From: Ancistrus triradiatus
Taxonomy: Eukaryota > Chordata > Actinopteri > Siluriformes > Loricariidae
NCBI GenBank assembly: GCA_025084515.1
Contig: JAJAGP010000225.1
Coordinates: 434,001-498,000, forward strand
DNA: 64,000 nt
Reading direction: 5' to 3'
Shown here: piece after piece, positions 63,081 to 64,000 of the stretch
How the letters are laid out: every line of letters starts with the position of its first letter
How positions within the stretch are numbered: the first letter of the stretch is position 1
Notes under the pieces: model-generated
Seen by the model: the letters and a program-made list of their open reading frames with translations, nothing else
Told to the model about the DNA's origin: nothing
Databases searched by the model: none
Position numbers and translations under genes: made by a program

Positions 63081-63207
63081 ACATGGTCAAAAGATTTGCT
63101 TTATGTTACTGAGGTTAAGGTTGACGTTAGGGTTAGAGGTAGGTGGAGCATTCATTAGCTACGGTAGTCATAAGGTTAATGGAAGGTCCCCACAATGATA
63201 GAGAGAC

Positions 63208-63264
<57 letters not shown>

Positions 63265-63367
63265 CTGCAGTTGAAGGACATAGTGTGCACTCTCTTAATC
63301 CCCATGCTGCACCGTTTCCTCTGCAGCAGGCTTCCTGACTCAGGATTCCTGGCATCGGAGAGCTGCA
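31881..63367 (-). CDS. ltbp4: ltbp4, latent TGF-beta binding protein 4 (TB1 to stop)
   Basis: 33 exons are readable; the N-terminal exons lie beyond 64000. Domain order: TB1, linker, EGF, TB2, Pro-rich hinge, 18 EGF-like repeats, TB3, two calcium-binding EGFs, TB4, a Pro/Tyr/Arg-rich stretch, two last EGFs. LTBP4 rather than LTBP1-3 is shown by TKQICCCSRVGKAWG with EICPAGPGYHYS, by the CPGQ-type EGF repeats, by NECLEGELCF, by CKGGVCVNIIPGFSCYC, and by the Pro/Tyr-rich segment before DECGILQGCENGRCVRV. LTBP4 is a secreted matrix protein that guides fibulin and elastin assembly and tethers latent TGF-beta. Nearly all exons are phase 1-1, so loss or gain of one keeps frame. Five EGF exons show 1-2 bp (or 6 bp) indels. 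Confidence 0.95.
32023..32090. repeat. (CA)n beside last ltbp4 acceptor
   Basis: 68 bp of CA on the plus strand. On the transcript it is (UG)n ending 5 bases before the last exon. Confidence 0.95.
32091..33563 (-). other. ltbp4 last intron, nothing recognised
   Basis: Very AT-rich to about 32760, then less so. An open frame at 33060-33257 on the plus strand has no domain. No clear transposon ends. Confidence 0.6.
34268..34808 (-). CDS. ltbp4: ltbp4 exons: Pro/Tyr and Arg/Ser-rich C-terminal stretch
   Basis: 34808-34580 (phase 1 to 2, EVYEAMCSALGPPPGSPR, then PPYDPPVYHEFPLPDYED) and 34479-34268 (phase 2 to 1, SSPYYQEEDYDSP, then RRGRSRSSGRRSRPGSF). The donors are GG|GTTTGA and GGAG|GTTATG, both weak but the only ones that keep frame with the neighbours. 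The long Pro/Tyr region is a mark of LTBP4. Confidence 0.88.
34940..35095. repeat. Decayed copies of the 36-kb minisatellite
   Basis: Phrases such as CCCTTAAATCCCCTAATCTA recur here with many changes. They lie on the other side of the TB4 and EGF exons from the main array at 35829-36360. Confidence 0.75.
35131..35283 (-). CDS. ltbp4: ltbp4 exon: TB4 domain
   Basis: 153 nt, phases 1-1, encoding DENLSYCWQDVTAELVC and DCCCLYGKAWGLHCALCP. The eighth cysteine is in the next exon (YEAMC). Confidence 0.95.
35510..35568. repeat. (TG)n beside ltbp4 donor
   Basis: About 50 bp of TG on the plus strand ending a few bases before the donor at 35569. Confidence 0.9.
35569..36789 (-). CDS. ltbp4: ltbp4 exons: two EGFs between TB3 and TB4
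   Basis: 36789-36661 (DVDECKLFDPEVCKGGVC) and 35709-35569 (DNNECESEDVCPGGLC, then CQEPLVLDD). The intron between them contains the second assembly gap and a 30-bp minisatellite. Confidence 0.94.
35729..35828. other. Assembly gap (100 N) in ltbp4 intron
   Basis: 100 N between a (CA)n tract and a 30-bp tandem array. The gap is probably caused by these repeats. Exons on either side are in phase, so no coding sequence needs to be missing. Confidence 0.95.
35829..36360. repeat. 30-bp minisatellite in ltbp4 intron
   Basis: About 17 units of 30 bp built on TTAAATCCTGTAATCTAATG and ATTTTACCCC. Two or three unit variants alternate. The array starts directly at the gap, so its true length is unknown. 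Confidence 0.93.
36917..38385 (-). CDS. ltbp4: ltbp4 exons: TB3 domain (2 exons)
   Basis: 38385-38206 (180 nt) encodes a Ser-rich lead and KRECYLSVS, VTVQECCCTVGRAWG and CKHTPCP. 36988-36917 (72 nt) gives SEFQAMCPSGSGYV with the eighth cysteine. In LTBP1 and LTBP3 the two residues before cysteine 7 are Phe-Pro and bind the latent TGF-beta propeptide; here they are Thr-Pro. Confidence 0.94.
36990..38205 (-). other. ltbp4 intron within TB3
   Basis: It holds a short inverted copy (37545-37645) of a repeat also present at 53628-53715 and 55345-55450. Otherwise AT-rich and unannotated. Confidence 0.55.
38634..38890. mobile_element. MITE with TAGGGGTGTAACGATGC ends
   Basis: The left TAGGGGTGTAACGATG is answered by CATCGTTACACCCCTA at the right. 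257 bp, non-coding, hAT-like. It is in the intron between TB3 and the preceding EGF. Confidence 0.88.
38985..39110 (+). repeat. Dispersed retroelement tail, family B
   Basis: TATAGGGAGTTTTTCCTTGC and a variant of AAGCAATGGTCCACTG, a short copy of the family. Confidence 0.65.
39432..40115 (-). CDS. ltbp4: ltbp4 exons: last three EGFs before TB3
   Basis: 40115-39984 (CGSQRCENTIGSFRCLITC, with LTBP4-type CDPGY), 39858-39725 (DINECANATACGNHMFC) and 39566-39432 (DTNECVVMAGVCGAARC). The middle exon is 134 nt where 132 is expected: an extra T after YEA creates TGA, and an extra G follows near the donor. Confidence 0.9.
39560..40540. repeat. Run of six (CA)n/(TG)n tracts between ltbp4 EGF exons
   Basis: Tracts at 39567-39612 (CA), 39693-39716 (TG), 39905-39956 (TG, then GA), 40119-40156 (CA), 40312-40356 (TG) and 40486-40538 (CA). 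They make up most of the short introns and lie within a few bases of splice sites. Confidence 0.95.
40360..40940 (-). CDS. ltbp4: ltbp4 exons: three EGFs, intact
   Basis: 40940-40815 (DVDECQSSGTCGLKSVC), 40736-40611 (DINECLEGELCFTKGEC) and 40482-40360 (DIDECARGGVCEDGHC). These match human LTBP4 repeats one to one. Introns between them are only 75-130 bp and are made largely of (CA)n. Confidence 0.95.
41391..41463. repeat. (CA)n microsatellite
   Basis: 73 bp of CA in the 1.1 kb intron between EGF exons at 40940 and 42134. The rest of that intron holds nothing I recognise. Confidence 0.95.
42134..42552 (-). CDS. ltbp4: ltbp4 exons: EGF modules B-A (intact pair)
   Basis: B 42552-42433 (DVDECENQLQCPGQKCVNS) and A 42253-42134 (DVDECTQTPPPCSNGRCENT), each exactly 120 nt, phases 1-1. 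(TG)n abuts the acceptor of the A exon. Confidence 0.93.
42553..44144 (-). other. ltbp4 intron with an internal direct duplication
   Basis: Two related blocks of about 210 bp, 43100-43312 and 43805-44011, share CGCAGC-CCGAG-GCCAC motifs and ATTATCACTAAAACTCTGA. Between them a Tc1-like terminal fragment (about 43345-43510) with CTGGAAAGTCTTCAGACC is visible. Confidence 0.6.
44145..45485 (-). CDS. ltbp4: ltbp4 exons: EGF modules B-A-A with two damaged A copies
   Basis: B 45485-45366 is intact (DVDECENPLQCRGQACVNT, 120 nt). A 45265-45141 is 125 nt: one base is lost after DVDECSQN, and six bases are inserted after the middle, giving TGA in the original frame. A 44263-44145 is 119 nt: one base is lost in the GATGTGGACGAG start. 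The two A copies share about 50 bp of flanking intron on each side, so they come from a recent ~1 kb duplication. The damage may be real decay or assembly error. Confidence 0.8.
45486..47428 (-). other. ltbp4 intron with a dispersed repeat
   Basis: A block at about 45940-46175 (GCTGGCAAGACATT, GGCAAGAGATGAGTTTGG) recurs at 50790-51010. No open frame of note. The remaining sequence is not recognised. Confidence 0.55.
47429..49492 (-). CDS. ltbp4: ltbp4 exons: EGF modules B-A-B-A (4 exons)
   Basis: B 49492-49373 (DVDECDDPLLCPGKECVNS), A 49296-49177 (DIDECRQRPSPCSSGHC), B 48101-47983 (DVNECEVPLQCPGQEC), A 47549-47429. The first two are intact at 120 nt each. The third is one base short at its donor (TGTAAG|GTAAAT where phase needs one more base). 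The fourth is 121 nt: an extra T before GATGAGTGC, a lost base in the middle and an extra G restore the frame only at its end. Confidence 0.88.
47585..47970. repeat. Compound mirror trinucleotide array
   Basis: (AAC)n and (AAT)n runs are followed by (AAC)n, then (ATT)n, (GTT)n and (ATT)n. The right part is the reverse complement of the left, so 47760-47965 can fold on itself. It ends 13 bases from the donor of the EGF exon at 47983. Confidence 0.92.
48290..48560 (-). pseudogene. Non-LTR retrotransposon C-terminal fragment
   Basis: The minus frame contains IFGSLGHVHRL-like text (LVFGSLGHVHRLAVGGL) followed by KAKQLAKYC-like residues. This resembles the C-terminus of fish R2/Rex-type retrotransposon proteins. 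Short and isolated. Confidence 0.55.
49576..51249 (-). CDS. ltbp4: ltbp4 exons: first three EGFs of the central array
   Basis: Exons 51249-51121 (DKRVCETDPQICGSGRC, a non-canonical calcium motif as in human LTBP4), 49896-49771 (DKNECVLTPRPCLYGQC) and 49695-49576 (DIDECRQIPNPCSNGLC). All are phase 1-1 and have six cysteines. The last two belong to the RCENT-type 'A' module. Confidence 0.94.
49897..51120 (-). other. ltbp4 intron with a repeat copy
   Basis: It contains the second copy of the 45.9 kb block (50790-51010) and a short piece of family B (50460-50500). No gene. Confidence 0.55.
51298..51610 (-). mobile_element. Inverted-repeat MITE, family A, copy 3 (truncated)
   Basis: The left end TGTGCAAAAGTCTTAGGCCA is present and the interior matches copies 1, 2 and 4, but no right inverted end follows. 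Confidence 0.75.
51894..52001 (-). CDS. ltbp4: ltbp4 exon: end of Pro-rich hinge
   Basis: 108 nt, phases 1 to 1, acceptor CAACAG and donor AGGG|GTAAG. It encodes a Pro/Arg-rich stretch with RPSINRQPVPPIRPAPVPA. Confidence 0.85.
52227..53112. mobile_element. Composite DNA transposon with ACTTTATTAGGTACAC ends
   Basis: ACTTTATTAGGTACACG at the left is answered by GTGTACCTAATAAAGTAGCC at the right. A minus-strand transposase fragment (52442-52660) reads KKMGYNSRRCHRV, QFTQSHQNWTVEDWKNV and WSDESRFLL, which is Tc1-like. It sits in the ltbp4 intron between the two hinge exons. Confidence 0.8.
53189..54053 (-). CDS. ltbp4: ltbp4 exons: TB2 domain and Pro-rich hinge (2 exons)
   Basis: Exon 54053-53889 (165 nt) encodes TB2 with NITKQICCCSRVGKAWG. 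Exon 53545-53189 (357 nt) starts AEFKEICPAGPGYHYSPN, supplies the last TB2 cysteine, and continues into a Pro/Thr/Arg-rich, cysteine-free hinge. In LTBPs the hinge is a protease-sensitive and matrix-binding segment. Phases match (1 to 1). Confidence 0.94.
54054..57456 (-). other. ltbp4 intron between TB2 and preceding EGF
   Basis: 3.4 kb without a gene. It has a SINE-like head at about 54440-54595 and a repeat at 55345-55450 shared with 37545 and 53628. Open frames at 54505-54897 and 56687-57010 are featureless. Confidence 0.6.
57457..57579 (-). CDS. ltbp4: ltbp4 exon: calcium-binding EGF between TB1 and TB2
   Basis: The acceptor is GGTGTAG and the donor ATCT|GTAAGT. It encodes DINECVEPGFCENGKCVNT and the rest of a six-cysteine EGF, with the DxNEC calcium motif. 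Confidence 0.93.
57580..58850 (-). other. ltbp4 intron, nothing recognised
   Basis: No exon or transposon with clear ends. A CCCTAACCC piece near 58650 is too short to be telomeric. Confidence 0.55.
58865..60300. repeat. Minisatellite of CA tracts with AAGTAGAGTAACAAACACAG core
   Basis: About a dozen units of 60-110 bp. Each has AAGTAGAGTAACAAACACAG, CAACTGAAGAGT and a variable CA stretch. Units become most regular from 59740 to 60290. The array ends some 40 bp from the donor of the ltbp4 exon at 60342. Confidence 0.92.
60342..60389 (-). CDS. ltbp4: ltbp4 short linker exon after TB1
   Basis: A 48 nt exon, phases 1 to 1, encoding SCPKGFERVNGTQCVG, the linker that closes TB1 and leads to the next EGF. 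Confidence 0.88.
60714..61168 (+). mobile_element. Inverted-repeat MITE, family A, copy 4
   Basis: The left TGTGCAAAAATCTTAGGCCA and the right GGTGGCCTAAGATTTTGCA are inverted. The interior shares TTGCTCAAGTGTAAGGGGAG with copy 2. Confidence 0.85.
61169..61949 (-). other. ltbp4 intron, nothing recognised
   Basis: Unique-looking sequence. An open frame at 61496-61681 has no domain. Confidence 0.55.
61950..62425 (-). mobile_element. Deletion derivative of the 29-kb Tc1 element
   Basis: The 5' part of the element is kept: a terminal repeat near 62425, then minus-strand text with FERGGRIIGLREAGW and NLDRSD, which matches 30140-30500. The rest of the transposase is missing. Confidence 0.8.
62505..62645 (+). 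repeat. Dispersed retroelement tail, family B
   Basis: GGTTTCTTCCTTATAAGG, TTAGGGAGTTTG and GACAATGCTGCATTGCC. Confidence 0.7.
63212..63262. repeat. (TG)n directly beside the TB1 exon donor
   Basis: 51 bp of TG on the plus strand; on the transcript it is (CA)n starting three bases into the intron. Confidence 0.95.
63265..63367 (-). CDS. ltbp4: ltbp4 exon: second half of TB1 domain
   Basis: The acceptor is TCTCACAG and the donor GCAG|GTACAC. It encodes LSQEACCRGNGAAWGLRECT and LCPS, the Cys-Cys core of an 8-cysteine TB domain. A long (TG)n tract (63212-63262) directly follows the donor. Confidence 0.85.
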
Positions 63368-63504
63368 CTGTGAGAGGAACACACCGATCATCAGATCAGG
63401 GGTGTGTACAGCCATGATGTGTGTGTGTGTGTGTGTTTTTGACATTTGTTTTGTGTCTATTTGGCATATACTTGTGTGTTTGTGGCATGACACTGATGTG
63501 TGTG

Positions 63505-64000
63505 GTTGTGTGTTTTATCCACGTGATCTTTAGCAAACTGCAGACGAGCAGCAATGTTCTTTTTGGAGAGCAGTGGCTTTCTCTTGCAGCCCTGCCATGC
63601 ACACCATTGTTGTTCAGTGTTCTTCTGATAGTGGACTCATGCACATTATCATTAGCCAATGTGAGAGAGACCTTCAGTTGCTTAAAAGTTACCCTGGGGT
63701 CCTTTCTGACCTCGCCAACTATTACACGCCGGTCGACCACTCCTGGGGAGGGTGACAATGGTCTTGAATTTCCTCCATTTGTACACAATCTGCCTGACTG
63801 TGGATTGGTGGAGTCCAAACTCTTTAGAGATGGTTTTGTAACCTTTTCCAGCCTGATGAGCATCAACAACTCTCTCTCTGAGCTCCTCAGAAATCTCCTT
63901 TTTTCGTGCCATGATACACTTCCACAAACATGTTATGAAGAGCAGACTTTGATACATCCCTGTTCTTTTTCACATCTCAGTAGATGTGTTTAGAGACTTT
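63505..64000 (-). pseudogene. Tc1-like transposase, N-terminal part
   Basis: The minus strand starts MARKKEISEELRERVVDAHQ, then GKGYKTISKEFGLHQSTVRQ (first helix-turn-helix), and IVTLPRSGRPA. A frame change near 63700 leads to VRKDPRVTFKQLKVSL and STIRRTLNNNGVHG (second helix-turn-helix). It stops near 63505 before the catalytic region. It is a different Tc1 subfamily from the 29 kb element. Its 5' end lies at or just beyond the window edge. Confidence 0.88.

Noticed and set aside
31881..63367. Assignment of the matrix gene to ltbp2
   Set aside because: The first impression rested on the TB2 motif, but the CPGQ-type EGFs, NECLEGELCF, the TB4 context and the Pro/Tyr-rich stretch all fit LTBP4 better.

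Overview
This is a stretch of vertebrate chromosome, almost certainly from a teleost fish. All recognisable genes are split by GT-AG introns. The introns and spacers are full of Tc1-like transposons, small inverted-repeat elements, tRNA-headed SINEs and very dense (CA)n/(TG)n microsatellites, a mix typical of teleosts (a catfish- or characin-like genome is a guess). Two runs of exactly 100 N (4508-4607 and 35729-35828) mark assembly gaps.

Four protein-coding genes can be read, all on the minus strand. From right to left (their 5' to 3' direction) they are: (1) ltbp4, latent TGF-beta binding protein 4, from the first TB/8-Cys domain to the stop codon (33 exons, 63367 to 31881; its 5' exons lie beyond the right edge); (2) a complete estrogen-related nuclear receptor (NR3B) in 7 coding exons, 21922 to 16700, 433 codons; (3) the 5' half of tango6, 14286 to 4608, cut by the first gap; (4) the middle of prdm2, starting inside the PR/SET domain at 4461 and running off the left edge after the first two zinc fingers.

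The genes do not form an operon or one pathway. ltbp4 is an extracellular matrix protein of elastic fibres and TGF-beta biology. The receptor is an orphan transcription factor. Tango6 acts in Golgi organisation and RNA polymerase II assembly. Prdm2 is a PR/SET zinc-finger chromatin protein. The most informative neighbourhood is receptor plus ltbp4: in human, LTBP3 lies with ESRRA (11q13) and LTBP2 with ESRRB (14q24), so a receptor beside ltbp4 may be the fourth, mammal-lost member (ERR-delta).

Within ltbp4 the central calcium-binding EGF array has grown by tandem duplication of a two-exon module. Several duplicated exons carry single-base indels, and many exons have (TG)n tracts directly at their splice sites. 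I found no RNA gene, CRISPR array or prokaryotic feature. I also found no clearly new biological system; the points worth a second look are structural and evolutionary.
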